From an uncultured Bacteroidales bacterium (GTDB lineage Bacteria; Bacteroidota; Bacteroidia; Bacteroidales; Bacteroidaceae): a DNA stretch of 55,699 nucleotides. The notes beneath the pieces are model-generated. The model saw only the letters and a list, made by a program, of their open reading frames with translations. It did no database searches and was not told where the DNA came from. Each line of letters opens with the position of its first letter. Position 1 is the stretch's first letter. Positions 1 to 8,250 of this stretch are shown here, one piece after another. Position numbers and translations under genes: made by a program. The stretch spans positions 41,935 to 97,633 of the forward strand of contig CACXXT010000015.1 of assembly GCA_902771725.1 (NCBI GenBank), in the 5' to 3' direction.

Positions 1-896
1 GGTCGCTTCTCGGCTTCCTCGTTGACCACCACGTGCAATCCCTTCGGCACCAGGCGTATATCAATGTCTGTTCCTGCTTCAGCAGGGTCTCCGTCGTAGT
101 GTATGACGCCCGGCTGGGAGCGGTAGACATGAAGCGATTTGCATTGGAAGGTACGGATTCGTGAGTTGGTGTCCAGAGTCTTGTTGAGCATCTGCATCAC
201 GATTTGCGGAGCTTCGAGAACGTTGAAGGGTTCCATGATGGTGACGTCGAGCAATCCGTCGGACATCGAGGCCTGGGGTGCTATGTAGAAGTTGTTGCCG
301 TACTGCGAGGCATTTCCGCATGCGATGAGAAAGGCTTTGTGGTGCTCCTTCTGTCCGTCGAGTTCTATCTCATAGGTCTCTGGTTCATAGGACAATCCGC
401 CTTTCAGGGTGTTCTCGATGTAGGTGAGCAGTCCTCGCTTTCCGCTGTTGGCAAACTTCTCGCTGATGAAGGCGTCGAAGCCCATACCGCAGGTGCAGAA
501 GAACGGGATGTCATTGATGATTCCGTAGTCGAGCGGTTTGATGTCGCAACGTGCCAGCACCTTCATGGCTCCGTCGGGATTCATAGGGATTTGCAGATGT
601 CGAGCCAATCCGTTGCCGCTACCCATCGGGATGATAGCCAGCGCCGTATTGGTGTGACGCAGCGAGCGTGCAACCTCGTTGACGGTTCCGTCGCCTCCGA
701 TGGCAGCACAAACATCAAAGCTTTCCTCTGCAGCCTGATGAGCAATTTCGGCAGCATGGCCGCGATGATCAGTCCAGGCGACATCCCATTCAAACCGTTC
801 TTCGGAGAGAAAACGGGGCACGGATTCGATGATGGGACGCTTGTCGTGGGTTCCCGAGATCGGATTTGCGATGAATAGAATTCTTGTCTTAGTCAT
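1..896 (-). CDS. Diacylglycerol kinase family lipid kinase (C-terminus cut by window edge)
   Basis: The minus strand reads as one open frame from ATG at 896 to the window edge, about 298 residues without a stop, so only the last few residues are missing. Family hallmarks are visible: NPISG near residue 11, the catalytic-loop motif GGDGTVNEV near 67-75, and GSGNGLARHL near 92-101. This is the DAGK/YegS/sphingosine kinase fold, which transfers phosphate from ATP to a lipid hydroxyl at the inner membrane face. It is divergently transcribed from serine palmitoyltransferase, so a sphingoid or ceramide substrate is an attractive inference; the sequence does not show which lipid is used. Confidence 0.9.
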   Translation of the reverse strand, partial: MTKTRILFIANPISGTHDKRPIIESVPRFLSEERFEWDVAWTDHRGHAAEIAHQAAEESFDVCAAIGGDGTVNEVARSLRHTNTALAIIPMGSGNGLARHLQIPMNPDGAMKVLARCDIKPLDYGIINDIPFFCTCGMGFDAFISEKFANSGKRGLLTYIENTLKGGLSYEPETYEIELDGQKEHHKAFLIACGNASQYGNNFYIAPQASMSDGLLDVTIMEPFNVLEAPQIVMQMLNKTLDTNSRIRTFQCKSLHVYRSQPGVIHYDGDPAEAGTDIDIRLVPKGLHVVVNEEAEKR

Positions 897-906
897 AAAA
901 ACGGCA

Positions 907-939
907 CAAAGATAGTGCAAAGTTTGGGAATAGACCCAA
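907..939 (-). promoter_or_regulatory. Candidate promoter of the lipid kinase gene
   Basis: On the minus strand TATCTTTG (914-907) lies about 10 bases upstream of the kinase start, with TTG at 939-937, 22 bases further upstream. The -7 box matches the Bacteroidetes consensus TAnnTTTG; the spacing is slightly longer than usual. Confidence 0.45.
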
Positions 940-1020
940 GAAAATGGGTAAAAATAGAAGAAATGAGCAATGAAATCGAGATTTTATACCTAAAATAGCG
1001 CTAAGTCCAAAATATTTATG

Positions 1021-1029
1021 TACCTTTGC
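1021..1029 (+). promoter_or_regulatory. Bacteroidetes -7 promoter box for spt
   Basis: TACCTTTGC is a perfect -7 element 45 bases before the spt start. No TTTG box is seen at the expected upstream spacing, so a -33 element is weak or absent. Confidence 0.6.
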
Positions 1030-1073
1030 GCCGCAAATTGTGAAAACAGAAAAACATACACCTTATATATAAT

Positions 1074-2264
1074 ATGGGAATATTACAAGAAAGATTGGCT
1101 AAGTACGATCGCCCGCAGAAATACAAGAAGCTGGGCATCTATCCTTATTTCCGCGAGATTGAGGGTAAACAGGGTACTGAAGTCATCATGGAAGGCCACC
1201 GTGTGCTGATGTTTGGCTCGAATGCCTACACCGGGCTTACGGGTGACGAACGCGTCATCCAGGCAGGTATCAAGGCTATGGAACAATACGGCAGCGGATG
1301 TGCCGGCTCCCGTTTCTTGAACGGAACACTGGATTTGCACGTACAGCTTGAAAAGGAACTTGCCGAGTTCATAGGCAAGGAAGAGGCTATGTGTTTTGCA
1401 ACGGGTTTCACCGTGAACAGCGGTGTGCTTGGCGTGCTGACAGACCGCCACGACTACATCATCTGTGACGATCGCGACCACGCCAGCATCGTGGACGGCG
1501 TGCGCAACAGTTTCTCGCATCGTCTGAAGTACAAGCACAACGACATGGAGGAACTGGAATGTCTGCTGCAGCGTTGTCCGGCTGATGTTGTGAAACTCAT
1601 CGTTGTCGACGGCGTCTTCTCGATGGAAGGCGACCTGGCTCCCCTGCCGAAGATCATCGAATTGAAGAAGAAGTATCCCGGCACAGCTGTGATGGTGGAC
1701 GAAGCCCACGGCCTGGGCGTGTTCGGTCGTCAGGGACGTGGCGTGTGTGACCACTTCGGCCTCACCGACGACGTGGATCTCATCATGGGCACTTTTTCCA
1801 AGAGCCTTGCCAGCATCGGCGGTTTCATCGCAGCAGACAGCAGCATCATCAATTACCTCCGTCATCACACGCGTACATATATCTTCTCTGCCAGCTGCAC
1901 CCCTGCCGCCACAGCTGCTGCGCGCGAAGCGCTGCACATCATCCAGGAGGAACCTGAGCGCATCCAGAAGTTGTGGGACGTGACGAACTACGCCTTGAAG
2001 CGTTTCCGCGATGCCGGTTTCGAGATTGGCGAGACAGAGAGCCCCATCATCCCCCTGTATGTGCGCGACGTCGACAAGACTTTCGCCGTGACCAAGCTGG
2101 CTTTCGATGCCGGCGTGTTCATCAATCCCGTGATTCCTCCCGCCTGCGCTCCGCAGGACACGCTGGTGCGCTACGCCTTGATGGCAACCCACACGAAAGA
2201 ACAGGTGGACGAGTCCGTAGAAGCTCTATCAAAAGTCTTCCGCGAACTCGAAATAATCAAATAA
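1074..2264 (+). CDS. spt: Serine palmitoyltransferase (alpha-oxoamine synthase family)
   Basis: This 396-residue PLP enzyme belongs to the alpha-oxoamine synthase group, with the usual length for that family. The PLP lysine is K243 in GTFSKSLASIGG. VDEAHGLG (D209, H212) binds the cofactor, and DDRDHASIVDG (H136) stacks on the ring. Relatives include KBL (2-amino-3-ketobutyrate CoA ligase) and BioF. In Bacteroidales, proteins of this type condense serine with palmitoyl-CoA to start sphingolipid synthesis. That call is favoured because no threonine or biotin genes are nearby and a lipid kinase is divergent. ATG 1074 starts MGILQERLAKY, a typical N-terminus of the bacterial enzyme. Confidence 0.82.
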   Translation: MGILQERLAKYDRPQKYKKLGIYPYFREIEGKQGTEVIMEGHRVLMFGSNAYTGLTGDERVIQAGIKAMEQYGSGCAGSRFLNGTLDLHVQLEKELAEFIGKEEAMCFATGFTVNSGVLGVLTDRHDYIICDDRDHASIVDGVRNSFSHRLKYKHNDMEELECLLQRCPADVVKLIVVDGVFSMEGDLAPLPKIIELKKKYPGTAVMVDEAHGLGVFGRQGRGVCDHFGLTDDVDLIMGTFSKSLASIGGFIAADSSIINYLRHHTRTYIFSASCTPAATAAAREALHIIQEEPERIQKLWDVTNYALKRFRDAGFEIGETESPIIPLYVRDVDKTFAVTKLAFDAGVFINPVIPPACAPQDTLVRYALMATHTKEQVDESVEALSKVFRELEIIK

Positions 2265-2317
2265 ATCGGCTTTTGAGCCAGAAATTGTAGTAGATTTGTG
2301 AAAAAATAGCCGAAAAG

Positions 2318-2350
2318 TTTGGCTGTTTCCCGAAAAGTCACTACCTTTGC
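2318..2350 (+). promoter_or_regulatory. Promoter of the tRNA-Lys pair
   Basis: TTTG at 2318-2321, then 20 bases, then TACCTTTG at 2342-2349: a full-consensus Bacteroidetes promoter about 58 bases before the first tRNA. Confidence 0.75.
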
Positions 2351-2407
2351 ACCCGCAAAACGGAAAGCACCTCCTCCGGCGATGCTTCCGATGCCAAGAC
2401 GAAAGAT

Positions 2408-2480
2408 GCGTCCTTAGCTCAGTTGGTAGAGCAATTGACTCTTAATCAATGGGTCCAGGGTTCGAGCCCCTGAGGGCGTA
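2408..2480 (+). tRNA. tRNA-Lys (CTT), copy 1
   Basis: A 73-nt cloverleaf. The 7-bp acceptor stem pairs GCGTCCT with AGGGCGT and discriminator A follows. The anticodon stem ATTGA/TCAAT closes loop CTCTTAA, giving anticodon CTT (reads AAG). The T-arm carries TTCGAGC. CCA is not encoded. Confidence 0.96.
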
Positions 2481-2507
2481 CTTTCGGAGAGGCAGGAGCA
2501 AAAAGAT

Positions 2508-2580
2508 GCGTCCTTAGCTCAGTTGGTAGAGCAATTGACTCTTAATCAATGGGTCCAGGGTTCGAGCCCCTGAGGGCGTA
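2508..2580 (+). tRNA. tRNA-Lys (CTT), copy 2
   Basis: Identical in sequence to the copy 100 bases upstream; the 5 bases immediately upstream of each copy are also the same. The two genes are separated by 27 bases and should be cut from one precursor. Confidence 0.96.
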
Positions 2581-2586
2581 CAGAAG

Positions 2587-2620
2587 GAGACGACAGCCAT
2601 TTGGATGCCGTCTCTTTTAT
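2587..2620 (+). terminator. Rho-independent terminator after tRNA-Lys pair
   Basis: A stem with GAGACG (2587-2592) pairing to CGTCTC (2609-2614), followed by TTTT. It begins seven bases after the second tRNA. It also argues that the next protein starts downstream of it, not at the earlier in-frame ATG at 2605. Confidence 0.75.
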
Positions 2621-2658
2621 GTTTTCTTGAGAATACACCTTATTATATATATAAAGCA

Positions 2659-3489
2659 ATGACCAAACGTAAAGAAGATCAGCTGGAATCCATTCTCGAC
2701 CTGAATTCCTCGAATGTGTGGGATTCCGACGCCGAGGAGATTGCCGAGCTCTGGGAGAAGGAAGCGAACGAAGAGAGTTTCCTGCCCTACGAAGATAAAC
2801 TCCTGAACATCATACGACTGGCGTATGATGTGGTGCATTTCAATCCTGAAGATGAGCGCGAGAGTGTGAAATATCCTGCCGACGAGTGGGCAATCTTCTC
2901 GCGCATGGATCCCCGCAAGGGGAATGTGGCCATCCGCCGTCGCACCATTTCGCGCCTGAATGACCTCAGCTATGAGAATGTGCGCCATATCACGGCAGCC
3001 ACCCTGCTGGAACTCATAGACCGCAACTTCGGTGGCGGTTGGGACAGCATTCCGCTCTCCATCAAGGATATCATCGAGAGCGCCTTCGAAGTCACCACAA
3101 CAACGCTGCCTGCCTCGCGTATCCACGCTCCAGGCGGTACCCTTGAGAAGAAGGTGGAGGACGGATTCGAGGTGCTGGAAGTGGTGAAGGGTACTTGGAT
3201 TGAGGCCATCTTCGCCAAGAAGAAAGCTCCAGCCACTAAGCTCCGTTTCTTCAACGAGAACGAATACGACGAGGACGGCAACCGCATCCGCCGCCACGGC
3301 GACGATGACGACGATGACGACTACGACGACATCGACGACCGCGACGAGGAAGAAGAGGATGAGGACGAGGATATGGAGCCCATGGAACCCTCGGAGAACG
3401 ACGAGACGTTCTACTCCAGCTTCGCCCCCGAAGCCGATGTGAAGGTCGACGACGACGACGACACCGGCGGCCTCTCAGTGCTGGAATAA
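2659..3489 (+). CDS. Uncharacterised cytoplasmic protein with acidic C-terminal tail
   Basis: 276 residues from ATG 2659; an earlier in-frame ATG (2605) lies inside the tRNA terminator and is rejected. I do not recognise the family. The first 200 residues are globular and mixed, beginning MTKRKEDQLESILDL, with no signal peptide or membrane segment. After about residue 205 the protein becomes almost pure Asp/Glu: several runs of Asp, then a Glu/Asp block, then a final Asp run before the C-terminus. Such tails are typical of nucleic-acid mimics, chaperone-like or ribosome-associated proteins, but no function is assigned. The symporter gene follows after only 6 bases, suggesting co-transcription. 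Confidence 0.75.
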   Translation: MTKRKEDQLESILDLNSSNVWDSDAEEIAELWEKEANEESFLPYEDKLLNIIRLAYDVVHFNPEDERESVKYPADEWAIFSRMDPRKGNVAIRRRTISRLNDLSYENVRHITAATLLELIDRNFGGGWDSIPLSIKDIIESAFEVTTTTLPASRIHAPGGTLEKKVEDGFEVLEVVKGTWIEAIFAKKKAPATKLRFFNENEYDEDGNRIRRHGDDDDDDDYDDIDDRDEEEEDEDEDMEPMEPSENDETFYSSFAPEADVKVDDDDDTGGLSVLE

Positions 3490-3495
3490 GGACGG

Positions 3496-4947
3496 ATGAG
3501 TGCGCTGTTGTTCCTGCTCGTCGCTGCTGCCTACTTCCTCGTCCTGATGGGCGTCTCGAAGCTGACGGCAGGCCGTGCTACCAACGATACTTTCTACAGA
3601 GGAGAGCGACGGTCCCCGTGGTGGGCTGTCGCTTTTGGTATGTTGGGGGCTTCGCTCAGCGGAGTCACCTTCGTCAGTGTGCCCGGAATGGTTCGCGACT
3701 CGGACATGACCTACCTGCAGATGTGCCTGGGCTTCATCCCCGGCTATCTGATGGTGGCTTTCGTGCTGTTGCCCGTATACTACCGCCTCGGGCTTACCAC
3801 CATCTACGGCTACCTCCAGCGCCGTTTCGGTTCTGTGAGTTACCGCACAGGTGCCTCGTTCTTCCTGCTCTCGAAACTGCTGGGGGCTGCTGTGCGCCTG
3901 TATCTTGTCTGCCTGATTCTGCAGCGCGTGGTCTTCGATGCGATGGGGTGGCCCTTCTGGGCATCGGCGGTGCTCATCCTGCTGCTCATCTGGCTCTACA
4001 GCCGTCGTGGCGGTATTGCCACGCTCGTGTGGACGGATTGCCTGCAGACGGTGGTGCTGCTTGTTGCGCTGGTGCTCATCATCTGCTCTATCCTCTCGGC
4101 AGAAGGGTGGGGGACGGGTGATGCTGTTCGCGCTATTGCCGAGAGCCCCATGAGCCGCATCTTCGAGTTCTCGGATAGGGCGTCGCGGCAGTACTTCTGG
4201 AAGCAGTTCCTCAGCGGTGCTTTCATCGTGGTGGTCATGACCGGTCTGGATCAGGATATGATGCAGAAGAACCTCACTTGCCGCACGCTCCATGACTCGC
4301 AGAAGAACATGATTGTCAACGGCCTGCTGTACGTTCCCGTGAACCTGCTGTTCCTCTCGCTGGGCGTGCTGATGTATGTCTTCGCTGCGCATCGCGGTAT
4401 TGTGCTGCCGGCGTCGGGCGACGAGGTGATGCCGCTGCTTTGTGCCGGAGGGTATCTCGGGCAGGCGGCGCTGTACTGCTTCACGCTGGGCATCGCAGCG
4501 GCGGCGTTCTCCAGTGCCGACAGCGCTCTGACGGCTCTGACCACCAGCGTCTGCGTGGACATACTCCGTCGGCAGGACGACGAACGACTGCGCCGGCGTA
4601 TGCACCTCGTGGTGACCGCTGTCGTTCTTGCCGCCATCCTTGTCTTCAGAGCTCTGAACAGCACCAGCGTCATCGATGCCGTCTACATCATTGCCTCCTA
4701 CACCTATGGTCCGCTGCTCGGTCTCTTTGCTTTCGGACTGTTCGTTCCCGCGCGCGTGCGCCCCCGCGAACCTTTTATTCCTTATATATGTGTGGCGTCG
4801 CCTGTCGTGTGCTATGTGCTCTCTCAAGTGGCCGTTTCTGTGTGGAATTACCACTTCGGCTACGAACTTTTGCTGCTGAATGGGGCATTAACAGCTCTCG
4901 GAATGGCTCTGAGCACGTTTTTCTTTGTTAAAAAGGACAATGTTTGA
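3496..4947 (+). CDS. Sodium:solute symporter family transporter
   Basis: A 483-residue polytopic inner-membrane protein with roughly 13 hydrophobic segments, the size and pattern of the SSS family (Na+/solute symporters such as PutP and SGLT). The start region is an immediate membrane helix; the family-like stretch FYRGERRSPWWAVAFGMLGA near residues 34-53 resembles the TM2 region, where sodium is bound. The segment SADSALTALTTSVCVDI near 336-352 matches the conserved TM8 region of the family. The substrate cannot be told; candidates are sugars, amino acids or nucleosides. It sits 6 bases after the acidic-tail gene. Confidence 0.85.
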   Translation: MSALLFLLVAAAYFLVLMGVSKLTAGRATNDTFYRGERRSPWWAVAFGMLGASLSGVTFVSVPGMVRDSDMTYLQMCLGFIPGYLMVAFVLLPVYYRLGLTTIYGYLQRRFGSVSYRTGASFFLLSKLLGAAVRLYLVCLILQRVVFDAMGWPFWASAVLILLLIWLYSRRGGIATLVWTDCLQTVVLLVALVLIICSILSAEGWGTGDAVRAIAESPMSRIFEFSDRASRQYFWKQFLSGAFIVVVMTGLDQDMMQKNLTCRTLHDSQKNMIVNGLLYVPVNLLFLSLGVLMYVFAAHRGIVLPASGDEVMPLLCAGGYLGQAALYCFTLGIAAAAFSSADSALTALTTSVCVDILRRQDDERLRRRMHLVVTAVVLAAILVFRALNSTSVIDAVYIIASYTYGPLLGLFAFGLFVPARVRPREPFIPYICVASPVVCYVLSQVAVSVWNYHFGYELLLLNGALTALGMALSTFFFVKKDNV

Positions 4948-4958
4948 TGAATTCTTTG

Positions 4959-4967
4959 TAATTTTGC
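4959..4967 (+). promoter_or_regulatory. Possible -7 box directly before map
   Basis: TAATTTTGC ends 5 bases before the map start codon. If used, transcription would begin at or next to the ATG. No TTTG at 19-20 bases upstream was found, so support is limited. Confidence 0.35.
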
Positions 4968-4971
4968 GGCC

Positions 4972-5832
4972 ATGAAAAAGAAAAAGAATCATTGGGTCAT
5001 CCCCGAAGGCCACGAACTGACGGAGATGGACCGCATCATCCTCGAGGCTCAGGAGCGCGGCAAGAAGGTGCCCTCGCGCGAGCTCATCAAGACTCCGGAG
5101 CAGATAGAAGGCATCCGTCGGGCCGGAGTGGTCAACACGGGCATACTCGATATGCTGACCGACCGCATACGTCCGGGCATCTGCACACAGGACATCGATG
5201 ACTGGGTGGCCGAGTACACCGAAGCGCACGGAGCCACATCCGCATGCCTCGGTTACGAGGGCTTCCCACGTTCGTGTTGCACGAGTGTGAACGAGGTCGT
5301 TTGCCACGGAATCCCCAACGAGTGGGAAGTGCTGGAGGCGGGCGACATCATCAACGTCGACTGCACCACCATCCTCGACGGCTACTTTGCCGACGCATCG
5401 CGCATGTACGTCGTGGGCGGCAAGACGTCGAAGAAGAAGCAGAAGCTGGTGGACGTCGCGTGGGAATGCCTGAAAATCGGCCAGGAGGTGTGCTCCAAGC
5501 CGTACGTCTACGTCGGCGACATCGGAAATGCCATCCAGCGCCACGCTCATGCCAACGGCTTCTCTGTCGTGCGCGACCTGGCCGGGCACGGTGTAGGACT
5601 CCAGTTCCACGAAGATCCGGACATCGACCACTATGGCCGGAGAGGCACAGGTATGCTGCTTGTTCCAGGCATGGTGTTCACCATCGAACCGATGATCAAC
5701 ATGGGCACCTACGAAGTGTTCTGCGACGAGGAGGACGGGTGGACGGTCGTCAGCGAAGACGAACTCCCAAGCGCACAATGGGAGCATACCTTCGTCATGA
5801 CGGAGCACGGAGTGGAAATATTAACTCATTAA
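4972..5832 (+). CDS. map: Type I methionine aminopeptidase
   Basis: This 286-residue enzyme removes the initiator methionine from new proteins in the cytoplasm. All five metal ligands are present: D130 (INVDCTT), D141 (FADASR), H206 (GHGVG), E239 (TIEPM) and E271 (WEHT). H112 in CHGIPNE is the conserved substrate-binding histidine. There is an N-terminal extension of about 35 residues, rich in Lys at its start, before the usual IKTPEQIEGIR; such extensions occur in Bacteroidetes. It is 6 bases upstream of tsaD, so the two are probably co-transcribed. Confidence 0.96.
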   Translation: MKKKKNHWVIPEGHELTEMDRIILEAQERGKKVPSRELIKTPEQIEGIRRAGVVNTGILDMLTDRIRPGICTQDIDDWVAEYTEAHGATSACLGYEGFPRSCCTSVNEVVCHGIPNEWEVLEAGDIINVDCTTILDGYFADASRMYVVGGKTSKKKQKLVDVAWECLKIGQEVCSKPYVYVGDIGNAIQRHAHANGFSVVRDLAGHGVGLQFHEDPDIDHYGRRGTGMLLVPGMVFTIEPMINMGTYEVFCDEEDGWTVVSEDELPSAQWEHTFVMTEHGVEILTH

Positions 5833-5838
5833 GAAACA

Positions 5839-6867
5839 ATGGAAAAGAAGCCTGTAATTATACTCGGAATCGAAAGCAGTTGCGACGACACCTCTGCTGC
5901 CGTCCTGCGCGACGGCGTGCTCCTCTCCAACGTCACAGCCTCACAAGCCGTGCACGAAGCCTACGGAGGAGTGGTGCCAGAGCTGGCATCGCGTGCGCAT
6001 CAGCAGAACATCGTGCCCGTCGTCGACCAGGCCCTGAAGCGGGCGGGAGTCTCGAAGGAAGAACTCTCGGCCATCGCCTTCACCAGAGGTCCTGGCCTCA
6101 TGGGCTCGTTGCTCGTAGGCGTGAGCTTCGCAAAAGGCCTTGCCGCATCGCTCGGCATCCCGATGATTGACGTCAATCACCTCCAGGGACACGTCTTGGC
6201 GCACTTCATTCGTGAGGAAGGCACACCTTCCGACCTCCCTCCTTTCCCCTTTCTCTGCCTGCTTGTCAGCGGAGGCAATTCCCAAATCGTCCTCGTCAAG
6301 GCCTACAACGACATGCAGATCATCGGCCAAACCATCGACGACGCTGCCGGCGAAGCCATCGACAAGTGCTCCAAAGTCATGGGGTTGGGCTATCCCGGAG
6401 GCCCCATCATCGACCGTCTGGCGCGCCAGGGGAATCCCGAAGCCTACGAGTTCGCCAAACCCGCCATCGAGGGCTACAACTACAGCTTCAGCGGCCTGAA
6501 GACATCCTTCCTCTACAACCTCCGCGACTGGCTGAAGGACGACCCCGACTTCATCGAGCACCACAAGTGCGACCTCGCTGCATCCCTGGAGAAAACCATC
6601 GTGGACATCCTCATGAACAAACTCCGTAGGGCAGCCCGCGACTTGAAGATCAGGCACGTTGCCGTAGCTGGTGGCGTGAGTGCCAACACAGGCCTTCGTG
6701 AAGCCTTCCGAGAGCACGCAAGCCGCTACGGATGGAAAATCTATATCCCCAAGTTCAGCTACACCACCGACAACGCTGCCATGATCGCCATCGTGGGGCA
6801 CTTCAAATACCTAGACAAGGACTTCTGCCCGATGGAAGCCCCGGCATACAGCCGAGTGGCCATCTGA
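5839..6867 (+). CDS. tsaD: tRNA N6-threonylcarbamoyladenosine transferase TsaD
   Basis: A 342-residue member of the Kae1/TsaD/Gcp family, the usual length. It transfers the threonylcarbamoyl group to A37 of ANN-decoding tRNAs, together with TsaB and TsaE. The start motif GIESSCDDTSAA (10-21), metal-binding histidines H114 and H118 in VNHLQGHVLAH, LVSGGNSQIVLV, and TTDNAAMIA near the C-terminus are all present. ATG 5839 gives the expected short N-terminus MEKKPVIILG. It lies 6 bases after map. Confidence 0.97.
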   Translation: MEKKPVIILGIESSCDDTSAAVLRDGVLLSNVTASQAVHEAYGGVVPELASRAHQQNIVPVVDQALKRAGVSKEELSAIAFTRGPGLMGSLLVGVSFAKGLAASLGIPMIDVNHLQGHVLAHFIREEGTPSDLPPFPFLCLLVSGGNSQIVLVKAYNDMQIIGQTIDDAAGEAIDKCSKVMGLGYPGGPIIDRLARQGNPEAYEFAKPAIEGYNYSFSGLKTSFLYNLRDWLKDDPDFIEHHKCDLAASLEKTIVDILMNKLRRAARDLKIRHVAVAGGVSANTGLREAFREHASRYGWKIYIPKFSYTTDNAAMIAIVGHFKYLDKDFCPMEAPAYSRVAI

Positions 6868-6942
6868 TTAATAGGATTCCAGCAGGATTAAATCCAAAAT
6901 CCTAAAATCATTAAATCTTTAAATCACTAAAATATCTTCGTT

Positions 6943-7446
6943 GTGAGCATACAAGTTAAAGTCATCTCTCGCGAAATCAGCGAATACCTCTGGCGTGCAG
7001 GCAAGACCGTCAGCACAGCCGAAAGTTGCACGGCAGGCCTCGTCTCTGCCGCCATCGCCGCACTCCCAGGTGCCAGCACCTACTTCAAAGGCGGTGTCGT
7101 CACCTATACCAACGAACTCAAGACCCAGCTCCTCGGCGTCACGGAGGAACTGCTCGCCGAAAAAGGTGCCGTCAGCGAGGACTGCGCACGAGCAATGGTT
7201 GCCGGAGCCATCGAACGACTCGCCACAGACTATGCCGTAGCCGTAACCGGATATGCAGGTCCAGGAGGAGGCCCAGAAGCTCCCGTGGGTACAATTTTTG
7301 TCGCTGTAGGAAGCGTATCGGAAATCGTCGTCAGGGAACTCACAGGCGACGACGGACGCGAAGGAAATGTTGCCCGAGCAAGCCTCACAGCACTACAAAT
7401 GCTGCTCGAAAAACTGAAAAATGACTTCCCGCAGCCAGAAGAATGA
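6943..7446 (+). CDS. CinA C-terminal domain amidohydrolase (PncC type)
   Basis: 167 residues beginning at a GTG codon; no ATG is available upstream in frame and the first residues SIQVKVISREISEYL fit the family N-terminus. The signature TAESCTAG (25-32) contains the nucleophile serine (S28), and AVTGYAGPGGG near 99-109 is the second conserved loop. The family hydrolyses nicotinamide mononucleotide to nicotinate mononucleotide (PncC). Only the C-terminal half of CinA is present, a common stand-alone form. The 75-base gap after tsaD is A/T-rich with repeated AAATC words. Confidence 0.9.
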   Translation: MSIQVKVISREISEYLWRAGKTVSTAESCTAGLVSAAIAALPGASTYFKGGVVTYTNELKTQLLGVTEELLAEKGAVSEDCARAMVAGAIERLATDYAVAVTGYAGPGGGPEAPVGTIFVAVGSVSEIVVRELTGDDGREGNVARASLTALQMLLEKLKNDFPQPEE

Positions 7447-7464
7447 AAAAAATGACGCAAAAGG

Positions 7465-7497
7465 TTTGGAGATTCAAAAGAAAACATGTACCTTTGC
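7465..7497 (+). promoter_or_regulatory. Promoter of the rpmB-rpmG-DUF4295 operon
   Basis: TTTG (7465-7468), 20 bases, TACCTTTGC (7489-7497): a consensus Bacteroidetes promoter 51 bases before rpmB. Confidence 0.8.
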
Positions 7498-7547
7498 GCC
7501 CTGTTTGGAAGAAGTAATTCTTGAAAGTTACAAAAGGAAAGATCGAA

Positions 7548-7784
7548 ATGTCTAAGATTTGTCAAATCACCGGAAAGAAAGCGATGCACGGTAACAACGT
7601 GTCGCACTCTAAGCGCCGCACAAAGCGTGTCTTCGACGTGAACCTCTTCACCAAGAAGTTCTACTGGGTGGAGGAGGACTGCTGGATCAGCCTCAACATC
7701 TCAGCCGCTGGCCTGCGCTTGATTAACAAGATTGGTCTCGATGCTGCTATCAAGCAAGCTGCCGAGAAAGGTTACCTGCAGTAA
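7548..7784 (+). CDS. rpmB: Large ribosomal subunit protein bL28
   Basis: 78 residues starting [20 protein letters not shown], the standard bL28 N-terminus. An in-frame ATG at 7521 would add nine residues but does not fit the family, so 7548 is chosen. The motif [13 protein letters not shown] and the C-terminal segment [12 protein letters not shown] are typical. It is the first gene of a three-gene ribosomal operon. Confidence 0.96.
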   Translation: MSKICQITGKKAMHGNNVSHSKRRTKRVFDVNLFTKKFYWVEEDCWISLNISAAGLRLINKIGLDAAIKQAAEKGYLQ

Positions 7785-7829
7785 TCTGCCAGTCCGTACG
7801 GTTTAACCCATTAAAACTGAGAAAGCAAC

Positions 7830-8018
7830 ATGGCAAAGAAAGCTAAAGGCAACAGAGTACAGGTGATTCTCGAATGCACTGAAATGAAGGAGAGCGGCCT
7901 CCCCGGCACCTCCCGCTACATCACCACGAAGAACAGAAAGAACACCCCCGAGCGCCTCGAGTTGAAGAAGTACAATCCTATCCTCAAGCGCATGACGGTT
8001 CACAAGGAAATCAAATAA
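7830..8018 (+). CDS. rpmG: Large ribosomal subunit protein bL33
   Basis: 62 residues beginning [18 protein letters not shown]. The middle [21 protein letters not shown] is the family core. It has a single cysteine, so it is the zinc-free (C-) form. It lies 45 bases after rpmB and 12 bases before the DUF4295 gene. Confidence 0.96.
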   Translation: MAKKAKGNRVQVILECTEMKESGLPGTSRYITTKNRKNTPERLELKKYNPILKRMTVHKEIK

Positions 8019-8030
8019 AACTGAAGCACA

Positions 8031-8186
8031 ATGGCAAAAAAAACAGTCGCAACCCTGCAAACGGGTAAGACCGATGGCCGCAGCTACTCCAAGGTCATCA
8101 AGATGGTGAAGAACTCCAAGGGTTCCTACACTTTTGATGAGCGAATGGTTCCTAACGAGGCCGTCCAGGACTTCTTCAAGAACTAA
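8031..8186 (+). CDS. DUF4295 small basic protein (ribosome-associated, Bacteroidetes-specific)
   Basis: 51 residues, beginning MAKKTVATLQTGKTDGRSYS and ending EAVQDFFKN. DUF4295 proteins are found next to rpmB/rpmG across Bacteroidetes. I recall that the Flavobacterium johnsoniae ribosome structure showed a new protein named bL38 that corresponds to this family; this is from memory and not checked. The gene shares the rpmB promoter and is followed by a strong terminator, so it is made in step with ribosomal proteins. Confidence 0.9.
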   Translation: MAKKTVATLQTGKTDGRSYSKVIKMVKNSKGSYTFDERMVPNEAVQDFFKN

Positions 8187-8250
8187 GTTCTGAGTAAGTT
8201 CTTTCCCCAAACTTTAGAATTACAAACGTACACATTTATCATCACAATGG

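Noticed and set aside
2605..2658. Earlier ATG for the acidic-tail protein
   Set aside because: It falls inside the tRNA terminator, so the N-terminal 18 codons are unlikely to be translated.
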